Positions 1 to 8,882 of a stretch of 23,109 nucleotides of DNA are shown piece after piece. Positions within the stretch are counted from its first letter, which is position 1, and each line of letters begins with the position of its first letter. Source of the DNA: Euryarchaeota archaeon UBA173 (lineage in GTDB: Archaea > Thermoplasmatota > Poseidoniia > Poseidoniales > Thalassarchaeaceae); NCBI GenBank assembly GCA_002498925.1, contig DAJH01000078.1, positions 1 to 23,109 on the forward strand. The letters run 5' to 3'. A program made the translations under genes and the position numbers. Under the pieces are notes generated by a model. That model saw only the letters and a list, made by a program, of their open reading frames with translations, had not been told where the DNA came from and made no database searches.

Positions 1-147
1 GCACTCGGTGCGTTTGGGCCCACCGCAACATGGGCAGCACTGAGTGAGCCCTCGATGATTGTCGCCAGCCTGCTGATGTGGCTCGGAAGGCTGGAACTTC
101 TAACCGTACTTGTTCTTCTGCATCCAAAAACCTGGGGCGGAGATTAG
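1..147 (+). CDS. TrkH/Ktr-type potassium uptake transporter, C-terminal end (partial)
   Basis: Reading frame 1 is open from the first base to a TAG at 145-147 and gives the last 48 residues of a membrane protein. The end contains LGRLELLTVLVLLHPKTWG, which matches the conserved tail of TrkH/TrkG/Ktr potassium channel subunits, where a final transmembrane helix begins with a GRLE(L/F)-T-L-VLL motif and a P-x-x-W follows. The protein is an integral membrane K+ uptake subunit that normally works with a cytoplasmic TrkA (RCK) regulator; no trkA is visible here. The start and pore loops lie outside the window. Its stop codon overlaps the convergent rfcL stop by 4 bases. The family call rests on one short motif but that motif is distinctive. 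Confidence 0.78.
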   Translation, partial: ALGAFGPTATWAALSEPSMIVASLLMWLGRLELLTVLVLLHPKTWGGD

Positions 148-1655
148 TAGGAGTCCAGAGTGAATTGGGTTCCATTATTGCTGTCAGATCGCTTTTCATT
201 AGTCGAAACTTCCTCGGCTGTTTCAATCACGACCTCGTCCTCTGTTTCTCTCGCAGACTCATCGAAACTCCTGATGACGCTCTTGCCTTCTTTGCTACTT
301 TTTGGAATTCCATGCAGCGCCAGGTGATCTTCTACACTAAGTCCGAGATTTACGGATATTGAGAAATCACTTGAATCACCTCCTAGCGAGTCATCGTGTA
401 CTGCTAGTAAGATTGGCCAAATTTCCTCCCTGAAAGATGCCTTGCTAGTTGAGATAATACTCGCCATCTTATCGACCACAGTTCGTGATCTCCAAGTCTC
501 TCCCCCTCTGCGTAGGAAATCTGGAAATCCAAGGTAAGGGTCTGATGTTATTGGATTCTGAGATACCGCAGACTGCGATGTTAGCGAAGAGCCCCAATAC
601 CAAGATCTGAAGGCCCTGTTCGTGAATTTAGTGGCCAATGACCTATCCGCCATTTCCATGGCCGGGCTAATTCTTTGGAGGCTCTTGGAATCGAATACGG
701 ATTGGTTATTCCATGCAAACCAAGCGAGCATCTGGTCTGGATCCTTATCGCTGTTCAACAATACAGTGTTGGCATCCTTGCCAGATTTGCTTGAGTAGAC
801 CTCTCTCATCGCTCTGAATACGTCGACTTGGACGTCTCTGACGGCCACTACCGACAAATCCCCTACGTCGTCCGAAGAGATATGTCCGTCACTAACGGAG
901 CATAGGGCCTGTAGATCCCTGACCAAAGCCCGCAAGTCCCCTGGGTTCGATGAAAGAAGCTGCTCCAATGCGCCTGGATCAATGGTGAAACCTTCGCTAT
1001 CGAGAACCCTATGGGCAATTTTCCTCATATCCAAATTACCAGCCCTCTTGAATTGAACAAGTTCGGCGTGCGATAGTACTCTGTCTCGATTCCTTCTCCA
1101 AGAGCGTCCTGAGCCCCACAGCCTCATTGGATCATTACAAGTCATTATCACTGGCTGCTCAGTTACGCTAAGGAGCCTTAGCAGCTCGGCCTTTCCACCA
1201 GAATCACCGACCAGTACAGGCCCGTCCTCTTCATTCGAGATCACTCTTTCCAACCTATCTTCCGAGACCTCCGAGAAGCCACCTCCGAGGTGATCTACCT
1301 CATCTAGGAGAATCACCGTTTTCCCATCATTGTTCGTCCCTCCCGAGAAAGCATCCAGGGAAATGTGCTGTGACCCCCTAGTTGCAGATTTCCTAATCGC
1401 AGCCGCATTCCTCTCTTCTGAGGCATTCAACTCAATAATCATCCAATCTCTCTCTTTCGCAATAGCCTTCGCCAATGTCGTTTTACCAACGCCAGGTGGG
1501 CCAGAAAGCAAGATTCCCCTTTTTGCAGGTTTATTCCCTGCCTCCCACTTGTCAAGCCACCTTCTTATGGATCTCATTTGAGTGCCATTTCCCTCCATCT
1601 CACGAAGGCTGGATGGCCTATGACGTTCAGTCCAGTCCTCATCGCCCGTGGCCAT
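144..1655 (-). CDS. rfcL: Replication factor C large subunit (clamp loader)
   Basis: AAA+ ATPase of about 503 residues that with RfcS loads the PCNA sliding clamp at primer-template junctions. Visible motifs (numbered from the GTG at 1658) are Walker A GPPGVGKTT at about 53-61, Walker B ILLDEVDH at about 116-123, sensor 1 TCND, and the sensor 2 motif GDLRALVRDLQ, followed by the RFC collar domain. The tail from about residue 455 is acidic and low in complexity and ends in QFTLDSY, a PCNA-binding PIP-box-like motif cut short at the terminus. An ATG at 1655 directly follows a GTG at 1658; I prefer the ATG. It lies 40 bases behind glyS on the same strand, so the two are probably co-transcribed. 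Its stop overlaps the end of the convergent trkH-like gene. Confidence 0.95.
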   Translation of the reverse strand: MATGDEDWTERHRPSSLREMEGNGTQMRSIRRWLDKWEAGNKPAKRGILLSGPPGVGKTTLAKAIAKERDWMIIELNASEERNAAAIRKSATRGSQHISLDAFSGGTNNDGKTVILLDEVDHLGGGFSEVSEDRLERVISNEEDGPVLVGDSGGKAELLRLLSVTEQPVIMTCNDPMRLWGSGRSWRRNRDRVLSHAELVQFKRAGNLDMRKIAHRVLDSEGFTIDPGALEQLLSSNPGDLRALVRDLQALCSVSDGHISSDDVGDLSVVAVRDVQVDVFRAMREVYSSKSGKDANTVLLNSDKDPDQMLAWFAWNNQSVFDSKSLQRISPAMEMADRSLATKFTNRAFRSWYWGSSLTSQSAVSQNPITSDPYLGFPDFLRRGGETWRSRTVVDKMASIISTSKASFREEIWPILLAVHDDSLGGDSSDFSISVNLGLSVEDHLALHGIPKSSKEGKSVIRSFDESARETEDEVVIETAEEVSTNEKRSDSNNGTQFTLDSY

Positions 1656-1695
1656 CACCCTTGTTGTGGGAGTGGAGCCCCTTGAAGATTCGCAG

Positions 1696-3414
1696 TCAGA
1701 ACATGCTGTCCAGGCTCCTAGTTCGGAGACCGTCTATTGCTATCTTTATTGGTACCCTAATCTGCATCTGATTGTCCCTTCTGCGTATGGTCACAGTATC
1801 GTCATCAATCGTAGAATGGTCAACTGTAATTGCCCATGGGACGCCAATTTCATCGGCCCTGGCATATCTCCTGCCAATTGACCTTGAAGTATCTATATCG
1901 GCCCTAATTCCGGGGATTGAATTTATCTCGGAGGCTAACTTTCTTGCTATCTCGCCCATCCCCTCCTTGTCGAAGAGAGGGAGAACCGACACATCGAATG
2001 GAGTTACTTTCTCATCCAGTGAAAGTATCGTGTACTCTTCGCCAGACTTCCCACTTTCGTTGAATGCGTGATCAATTACATGCCAAATTATCCTGTCAAT
2101 ACCGAATGCAGGCTCAACGACATGCGGGGTGAACCACTCCCCGTGCACGTTTACCTCGTCAGTCCTCCTTGTTACCATGTCAGGAGTGATCTCTACAGAT
2201 GTGCCATCAGAAATATCGAGTGAGAACGGTATTTTATCTGGAATTTCTTGCATTTCCGAAAGCGCATCAGATACATCAGAAGACCTGCCTTTGAAAATCG
2301 GGCCAATCACAGAACCATTGGGTGAAAGGACGTCCTTCTTCACTAGGATGGGCTCCGAATACTGCCTCCATGCCCTAAGCAAGTTGGTACCAGAGTGCGC
2401 TTCATGCGATTCCAGGTCATGACAAGTCCTATTGGCAATTCCGACACACTCGACCCACCCATACTCGCCGAGAATCTCGCAGTCCCAGCAGTCCGATGCG
2501 TAATGGGCCATTTCCGTACCGGTATGTTGTCGAAACCTAACCTTCGAACTATCGATGCCGATTGAAACAAGAAAATCCCAAGTTCTTGCTAGGAACCAGG
2601 CCACTGTGGGATGCTTGATGATGCCTTCATCCAAGGCATCAGAAAAGGTGGCGACGCGACTCCCCGAAAAACCCCCCTCTGGGTCGGGTACCAGTGATAC
2701 AGGATTTTTCCACCCCCCCAAGTCCACTTCAGGGGGATCTTCTGGGTCGATGAAGTACTCCAGCTCAGCCATGTTAAATTCTCGGAGTCTGATCATACCC
2801 TGCCTCGGACTGATCTCATTACGGTAACCCCTCCCAGTCTGCAGCGCGCCAAATGGAAGCTTCTGCTTGAAATGCCTGTATAGGGACGGATATAGCATGA
2901 ACATGCCCTGCGCTGTTTCAGGCCTCAGGAACGCCTCCCGGCCTCCTCTCATTGCACCAATGGTGGTCGGAAACATCAGATTCATCGGCCTGGCCGGACT
3001 CCACCCAAATTCCCCACAGTTTGGGCATGCTACGTTGTTTTCAGAAATTATTTTGTCGATCTCATCGCCTGAGATGGAATCAGGGTTTGGGTGTAAATCC
3101 TCGATTAGATGGTCACTCCTGAAAATCGCCTCGCATGAAGCGCACTCTGACATGTAGTCATTGAACTCCCCAACGTGTCCGCTAGCCACTAGCACCTCCT
3201 TCGGAGTAATGGAGGGAGAGTCAATTTCTACGATATCCCCGTGACTAGTCCAGTGATCAACCCATGATTCGACTACCCTTCTCTTGATTCTGGCCCCTAC
3301 TGGGCCATAGTCAATTAATCCAGAGACCCCTCCGTATATCTCGAACGATGGGAGGACAATCCCCCTCCTCCTCATCATTGATGTTAGACGCTCCAGTCTA
3401 CCTTCATCGGACAT
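1696..3414 (-). CDS. glyS: Glycyl-tRNA synthetase, archaeal/eukaryotic alpha2 type
   Basis: Class II aminoacyl-tRNA synthetase of 572 residues that charges tRNA-Gly in the cytoplasm. The N-terminus carries the family signature of a short helix followed by GGVSGLIDYGPVGARIK at about 28-44. Two CxxC pairs (C91/C94 and C130/C133) form the insertion's putative zinc site. FLRPETAQGMF at about 162-172 leads into motif 2 (about 193-222, with GRGYRNEISPRQG) and motif 3 EPAFGIDRIIW is at about 434-444. The C-terminal anticodon-binding domain (about 470-565) contains GRRYARADEIGVPWAITVD. The length is usual for the family. The ATG at 3414 is the only sensible start; a weak TATA-like GCTTGAAAGC is centred about 31 bases upstream. 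First gene of a minus-strand pair with rfcL and divergent from the Lhr-type helicase. Confidence 0.97.
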   Translation of the reverse strand: MSDEGRLERLTSMMRRRGIVLPSFEIYGGVSGLIDYGPVGARIKRRVVESWVDHWTSHGDIVEIDSPSITPKEVLVASGHVGEFNDYMSECASCEAIFRSDHLIEDLHPNPDSISGDEIDKIISENNVACPNCGEFGWSPARPMNLMFPTTIGAMRGGREAFLRPETAQGMFMLYPSLYRHFKQKLPFGALQTGRGYRNEISPRQGMIRLREFNMAELEYFIDPEDPPEVDLGGWKNPVSLVPDPEGGFSGSRVATFSDALDEGIIKHPTVAWFLARTWDFLVSIGIDSSKVRFRQHTGTEMAHYASDCWDCEILGEYGWVECVGIANRTCHDLESHEAHSGTNLLRAWRQYSEPILVKKDVLSPNGSVIGPIFKGRSSDVSDALSEMQEIPDKIPFSLDISDGTSVEITPDMVTRRTDEVNVHGEWFTPHVVEPAFGIDRIIWHVIDHAFNESGKSGEEYTILSLDEKVTPFDVSVLPLFDKEGMGEIARKLASEINSIPGIRADIDTSRSIGRRYARADEIGVPWAITVDHSTIDDDTVTIRRRDNQMQIRVPIKIAIDGLRTRSLDSMF

Positions 3415-3584
3415 GTTCGAGTCATCGACTCTCCCATCCCGCTTTCAAGCCATCCTAGTATTATGCTGCAAGAGCGGCTATACTGCATGAAAAACAGTCT
3501 TGCCACTTATACGAACTCTGTTCCTTGAGAAGCTAACATTGATGTATGTACACGATGCCCGACAACCGTTAGGTGTACGGGAAA
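3415..3584. promoter_or_regulatory. Divergent intergenic region between glyS and the Lhr-type helicase
   Basis: About 160-170 bases separate the two divergent starts, the longest non-coding stretch in the window. For glyS, the palindromic GCTTGAAAGC at 3441-3450 sits about 31 bases before the ATG, the right distance for a TATA box of a leaderless mRNA, but it matches the TATA consensus poorly. On the helicase side, ATGTATGTACAC around 3541-3552 lies about 27 bases before the GTG at 3573, and AGGTG at 3571-3575 lies 9 bases before the ATG at 3585. CTTATACG near 3506-3513 is another possible TATA element. None of these is decisive. Confidence 0.3.
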
Positions 3585-6500
3585 ATGCCAATTATAGAGT
3601 ACGTAGAAGACCGTATGGAAACTGAGGAGCTTTTGGAAAAGCTCAGTCAGCCCGTCCGAAACTGGTTCATGGACAAGTTCCCAGATTTCACCGAGCCTCA
3701 GAAAGTAGCTATACCTAGGATTTTGAAAGGTGAGCACCTTCTACTCTGCTCCCCAACAGGCTCGGGAAAGACCCTTACTGCTTTCCTGACCATTATCGAT
3801 GATCTGGTCAGGAGGTCATTGGACGGTTCTCTCTCAGACTCAGTTCAGTGTGTGTACATATCTCCAATCAAGGCTTTGGCAAATGATATTCAGAAGAACC
3901 TAATTGGCCCTCTAGAGGAAATAAAGGAGAAGTATCTCCCCAGTAGGGCAAAGGAAATCAAAGTCGGGCTAAGAACGGGAGATACTCCTCAGAGTGAAAG
4001 GCAAAAGATGCTGAGAAAGCCACCCCACATACTAATCACCACCCCTGAGTCGCTCGGATTAGGTCTTGCATCCAAGAGATTCAGGCCAATTCTCGATGAA
4101 ATGAAGTGGCTAATTATTGACGAGATGCACTCCTTGGTTCCGACAAAGCGGGGGACACACCTGTCCCTTAGCATGGCACTAATGGACTCAGTAGTATCTT
4201 CAGAGGTTCAGAGGATCGGAATCAGCGCGACCATGGAGCCTCTCGATGCAGTCGCTGAGTTCCTCGTAGCTAGCGACTCAAGGGAGAGGGACGAGGATAA
4301 TCCAGAAATTCAGAAGGTCGCGATAGCAAAAATTTCGGGAGACAGGGAACTGGATCTTGACATCATACTCCCCACGCCTAGATTCAGCTCAACACCTGTG
4401 AAGGAGATACTTGACCACAATATAGACAGGATCAAGGAACTTGTCGAGGCACATACGACTACTCTAGTCTTCGTCAACACCAGGAATATGACTGAGACAT
4501 TTGTACAGAAGCTGAAAGTAGCAGGCTTGGAGGGGGTAGAGGGCCACCATGGTTCCATGGACAAGGCCATCAGACTAGATGTCGAGAGTCAACTGAAGAA
4601 TGGGCTACTAAGGTGCGTGGTTTCTTCTTCCAGCCTTGAGATGGGGATTGACATAGGCTCAGTAGACTTAGTGATACAGGTTGGTTCTCCAGGTTCAATA
4701 GCAACCGCACTACAGAGGATAGGCCGTGCCGGGCACCAAGTAGGAGGGCTTCCGCGTGCTAGGTTCCTTCCAACCTCTCCACACGACTTACTCGAGGTCG
4801 TCGCTGTTCAAACTGCGATCTTAGAGGGCGAAATGGACCTCCTAAAGTTCCCTGAAAACTGTCTTGACGTGCTAGCACAGTTCCTAATCGGACTCACGAT
4901 AATCAAAGAATGGGATATTGACGAAGCGTTTGAGCTATTTTCCTCTTCATGGCCATACAGATCACTTCCCTATGACGACTACATCGAGGTTTTGGACATG
5001 CTCGATGATGAGCGAAGGCTATGGCTAGATTGGGAGGACAACAAGTTCGGGAAGCGGGGCTTCGCTCAGATGATTTACTACACCAATATCGGTACAATCG
5101 CTCCTGATAATAACTACCTCGTATTCACGGGGGACGGAACTCTTGTCGGCCAGTTGTCATCCTCTTTCGTATCAAGCCTAAGGAATGGCGACGTTTTCCT
5201 TCTAGGGGGCTCGACATACAGGGTTGCCAGTATTAGGGGCACTAGGGTAAACGTCACTCCAGCTACTGGATATCGACCTACCATACCCTCCTGGACCGGT
5301 GAGGCAAATAGCAGGACTCACGAACTTAGTCAAGCAGTTCTAAAGCTGTTAGGGCACATATCAGTCGGAATCAGGATGGGCGAGGATTCTGAACCATTCC
5401 TCATGGATGCACTGGGCCTCAATAAGCCCGTGGCTCTAGCATTGAAGCAGTTTCTGGATGAACACTCCGCGACGACATTCCAAGTCCCATCCAATGATAG
5501 GATAATGGTCGAGCAGGTAGAGGCCCCCCTTCCCACATATGTGGTCACGACCTGTAGGGGCAGGTCATTCAATCTGGCACTTGGCTATCTTTTTGCTGGG
5601 ATAGCCGCCAAGGAAAATGTCTTAGTCCACGAGCTGTCCTTTGATGAGAATGGATTCATGGCAAAGTTAAGCCACGAGGTCGAGATATCAAAAATTCCCG
5701 ATGTCTTCAGAAATGACACCAGTGAGGAAGTCCTACAGCGCTATCTCATGGATTCGCAACTTTTCGCGAAGAGGTTCAGAGAGGTTTCTTCGAGGAGTAT
5801 GCTAAATCCCCGTAGAATTGGGGCCGAGGAAGTTAGCCCCAAGCAGTTCCAGCAAAAGGCAGAGTCAATCATGACCAAACATCGACAGATGGAAGATTCG
5901 GTAATCATTCGGGAGGCGATGAATGAAATTATGAATGGCGATCTGGATATGCGGCAGCTAAGGAACTTCATATCCCGAATGGATAGCGAGGATGTCAGGA
6001 TTGTTCATCGCAGGGTAAAGATGCCCTCGCCTCTTGGAATGACCCTTTTCATGTCTTCATTCGAGGACCTTCTAAGCCTCAGAACTCGTGCATACCTGAT
6101 TAAAGACGTCGATCCTGAGATCCTAAGGAGGCTACTCGGGGCCCGTTCATTAGCCACCGATCTAGACAAGGAGAGAATTGGAGAGTATTACCAATCAAAG
6201 GTCGCGGTTCCAAATGACGCACTTAGCTTGCTTAGGCTAATGGACATGGGAGGCGGATTGGAAAGGCAGCTCACACATCCACTCTACAGCGAGAAACTCA
6301 AGGGATTGAAATTCGAGACACTAAGAGGTTGGGTCCATGAACTAGCAGAGAGGGGCCTCATCACTAAGGTCCGAAATACAAACCACGACCAAATCGACGA
6401 CAAGTGGTTTTCGATGAGAATGGCCAGTGTCCACGGCACTCTTGGCTGCCTCGCTGTAGCAGGCGCATCCGAGATGGATGATCTGAGGGCCCTGTACACT

Positions 6501-8882
6501 GGAGGTATGACCTATGAGATGGCAGAGGGATTCAAGGGATCCGAACCAGAAAAATGGATAGAGTCAAATTTGTCAGATCCCCTTGACTGCCTAAGGCTAA
6601 AGCTTCTGGACATGTTGGGTTCTGAGGGCCCACAGACTCTCGAATCACTAAGCGACAGACTCCCATTCCCCTTGGCCCAAGTCGAATCAGTTCTTCAAGA
6701 GCTAGAGATGAGGAACCTAGTTTCCATCGGCTTCTTCACGCAGACCGACGAGGGAGAGTTCATTCTGAGGGTCGATGAGTATAGAATCACCGGCGGAAGT
6801 GTCGAGGTTGTCGACTACAGGACATTGCAAACTCTCCTGCTTCAGAAATCATTCACCAAGTTCAACGAGCCCTCTGAGGCAATAAGATCACTAGCGCTCA
6901 TTCAGAGAAGGGACGAATTGCTGCACCGAGTTGAAAACTACAGGTTTAGGGACTGGAAAGATATCAAACACGACCCGGACGTATTCAATGGCAGACTCCT
7001 CCACAACAGAGTCGGGTATACGACCAGGGATCAACTCCCCATGCTTCAGGGGCTAAGGACGGAGCCTTGGTTGGGCGCTCTTGAAACAGAACTCCTCGAG
7101 AAGATTCCAGATGAAGGAATAACCCGCACCGAGCTATTTTCGGAGTATCCAAGGGGCAAGGAAAACCAGCACATACAGAAGAGCCTCAAGAGGGCATTAT
7201 CCAACCTTGAGAGGCAACTAGTGGTGGCGAAACAATTCCTCGATATGCCAAATAGGAGGAGGTCAATAGCAATCTTCCGGAGGGTTCACGAGGTAATAGA
7301 TACAATGCCTTTCCCTCAGGCCCTCTCGACACTGATCAATAAGATTGGCCCGGTCAGATTACACACACTCCGGTTCTTCGTGAGCAGGCCAGTAGAGGAA
7401 TTAGCCGAAGTACTCAGAGAGCTCGAATCAGATGGAAGTATTTGCCGAGTAGTAGCGCTGCAACCAGATCCTACCGATTACTACGCTTCTCATGAAGATG
7501 CGGAGAAGCTTCTTTCGCCCATGCCCGAGGATAGGAAGATGCGTATCCTTTCCCAGTCAGATCCATTCTGCAGTAGATTCATCCAAGAGGTAAGGATGAT
7601 TCTGAAACAGGGTTGGTACCATCCGGTTTTCAAGGGGGTAGACCCCATTGGGAGAATATTGATGTTCGTAGTCAATGACTACTTGGAGATTAAGGACATC
7701 AATATCCCGCACTCATATTTGGATGAGTTCAAAGTGACATTTAATGACTTACTTGACAACTATCGAGATAGGCTAGTTGACGTCTCCGTGATACATGCAT
7801 TCAACGGAGTCCCTGTGCACGACTGCGATGAGAATATACAGGCAATCCTCTCAGAATTAGGCTTCTCTTCGATGGGTGATGATGAAAGATACATCAGAGG
7901 GGGCATAGTGGAACCAAGGCCACGAAATGAGATCAACAGGAGGCTGTTCTACCGACACAATGTACACCAGAATAGTCGCTGGGAAAATGAGACGTTCGCT
8001 CTGAAGGAGGTCGACGAGCTCAGAGACGACTTCGCACTCAGGGGGCGCTGCGAAATGTTCCGAGTCGATCTTCAATCGATGGCAGCCACCGAGCAACTCC
8101 ACCAGGGGACAAATCTCAGGGGGCATCAGGTCTGGGCTAGGTTACCACACTTCCAGAGGCTACTGACGATTAGGAATATGCAGCCCGAGGAGGATGTATT
8201 GGGAATCCTCGATTTCTTCAGCAACCACAATGACCCCTCGGTTTTCATGGAAAGATTGGCAATGAAGAGAGGGGAATTCAGGAAATTGATTTCTCCCCTT
8301 GTAAGGAGTGGACATCTGGTCCAGGACTATCGTGGCGGTTTCAAGACCGTGAAGCCGCTTCAGGGGGTCGACCTTTGGAAGATCAAGAGTGATTACCTAA
8401 GGGACATGGTCGAGGAGTATCCGGTAATTACAATGAAGCAATTTGAAAGGCTCGCTGGAGCATCTTTCGCTCCCGAGGAGATAAGCGATGTTCTGCACGA
8501 GTTCGAGGATGACGGAACTCTGATCAAGGGCTTCCTTGTAGATGACCAACATGATGTTTCTTGGGGTCGTAAGGACTTGTTGGAAGCCCAAGGAATAGCC
8601 CGGACAAGGGATCTTGTAATACCCCCATCTGACTCACTCATTCACTACTTCGGAGGCATACTCAGGGAGAAGTTTGGATTCGGTTCTGCGTACTTGGTAT
8701 TCCACAAGGAGGAGCCCATTGCCGCTTTCAAGGCCAACACCAGAAATGGAACTATCGACGTCACAGATTTCGTTGGTGACTCTGAGCTTGAGAAGGAGGC
8801 TCTCAGGGTCATGAAGGAATTCGCATGGGAGCACCAGATGCCACTTACGGGCGACCTTTACGAAAAGCTCAGATCAAGATGA
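3585..8882 (+). CDS. lhr: Long Lhr-type superfamily 2 DNA/RNA helicase
   Basis: ATP-dependent helicase of about 1765-1769 residues. Lhr proteins are 3'-5' translocases linked to DNA repair and RNA processing. Numbered from the GTG at 3573, motif I SPTGSGKT is at 60-67, motif Ia ISPIKALAND follows, motif II DEMH is at about 183-186, motif III SAT follows, and motif VI QRIGRAGHQ is at about 381-389. After the two RecA domains come the Lhr winged-helix and beta-barrel core, then about 850 residues with several winged-helix-like units (for example around 6550-6770, 7090-7290, 7310-7480 and 8390-8590). Typical archaeal Lhr proteins are about 850-950 residues; E. coli Lhr is 1538, so this is the long, two-part form. 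GTG 3573, ATG 3585 and ATG 3615 are possible starts; AGGTG at 3571-3575 favours 3585. Convergent overlap of 9 bases with the archaeosortase. Confidence 0.93.
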   Translation: MPIIEYVEDRMETEELLEKLSQPVRNWFMDKFPDFTEPQKVAIPRILKGEHLLLCSPTGSGKTLTAFLTIIDDLVRRSLDGSLSDSVQCVYISPIKALANDIQKNLIGPLEEIKEKYLPSRAKEIKVGLRTGDTPQSERQKMLRKPPHILITTPESLGLGLASKRFRPILDEMKWLIIDEMHSLVPTKRGTHLSLSMALMDSVVSSEVQRIGISATMEPLDAVAEFLVASDSRERDEDNPEIQKVAIAKISGDRELDLDIILPTPRFSSTPVKEILDHNIDRIKELVEAHTTTLVFVNTRNMTETFVQKLKVAGLEGVEGHHGSMDKAIRLDVESQLKNGLLRCVVSSSSLEMGIDIGSVDLVIQVGSPGSIATALQRIGRAGHQVGGLPRARFLPTSPHDLLEVVAVQTAILEGEMDLLKFPENCLDVLAQFLIGLTIIKEWDIDEAFELFSSSWPYRSLPYDDYIEVLDMLDDERRLWLDWEDNKFGKRGFAQMIYYTNIGTIAPDNNYLVFTGDGTLVGQLSSSFVSSLRNGDVFLLGGSTYRVASIRGTRVNVTPATGYRPTIPSWTGEANSRTHELSQAVLKLLGHISVGIRMGEDSEPFLMDALGLNKPVALALKQFLDEHSATTFQVPSNDRIMVEQVEAPLPTYVVTTCRGRSFNLALGYLFAGIAAKENVLVHELSFDENGFMAKLSHEVEISKIPDVFRNDTSEEVLQRYLMDSQLFAKRFREVSSRSMLNPRRIGAEEVSPKQFQQKAESIMTKHRQMEDSVIIREAMNEIMNGDLDMRQLRNFISRMDSEDVRIVHRRVKMPSPLGMTLFMSSFEDLLSLRTRAYLIKDVDPEILRRLLGARSLATDLDKERIGEYYQSKVAVPNDALSLLRLMDMGGGLERQLTHPLYSEKLKGLKFETLRGWVHELAERGLITKVRNTNHDQIDDKWFSMRMASVHGTLGCLAVAGASEMDDLRALYTGGMTYEMAEGFKGSEPEKWIESNLSDPLDCLRLKLLDMLGSEGPQTLESLSDRLPFPLAQVESVLQELEMRNLVSIGFFTQTDEGEFILRVDEYRITGGSVEVVDYRTLQTLLLQKSFTKFNEPSEAIRSLALIQRRDELLHRVENYRFRDWKDIKHDPDVFNGRLLHNRVGYTTRDQLPMLQGLRTEPWLGALETELLEKIPDEGITRTELFSEYPRGKENQHIQKSLKRALSNLERQLVVAKQFLDMPNRRRSIAIFRRVHEVIDTMPFPQALSTLINKIGPVRLHTLRFFVSRPVEELAEVLRELESDGSICRVVALQPDPTDYYASHEDAEKLLSPMPEDRKMRILSQSDPFCSRFIQEVRMILKQGWYHPVFKGVDPIGRILMFVVNDYLEIKDINIPHSYLDEFKVTFNDLLDNYRDRLVDVSVIHAFNGVPVHDCDENIQAILSELGFSSMGDDERYIRGGIVEPRPRNEINRRLFYRHNVHQNSRWENETFALKEVDELRDDFALRGRCEMFRVDLQSMAATEQLHQGTNLRGHQVWARLPHFQRLLTIRNMQPEEDVLGILDFFSNHNDPSVFMERLAMKRGEFRKLISPLVRSGHLVQDYRGGFKTVKPLQGVDLWKIKSDYLRDMVEEYPVITMKQFERLAGASFAPEEISDVLHEFEDDGTLIKGFLVDDQHDVSWGRKDLLEAQGIARTRDLVIPPSDSLIHYFGGILREKFGFGSAYLVFHKEEPIAAFKANTRNGTIDVTDFVGDSELEKEALRVMKEFAWEHQMPLTGDLYEKLRSR

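Noticed and set aside
3989..8834. Many minus-strand open frames of 60-90 codons lie inside the Lhr gene.
   Set aside because: They are antisense to a well-supported protein, show no motifs, and have Ser/Leu/Ile-rich composition typical of antisense shadows.
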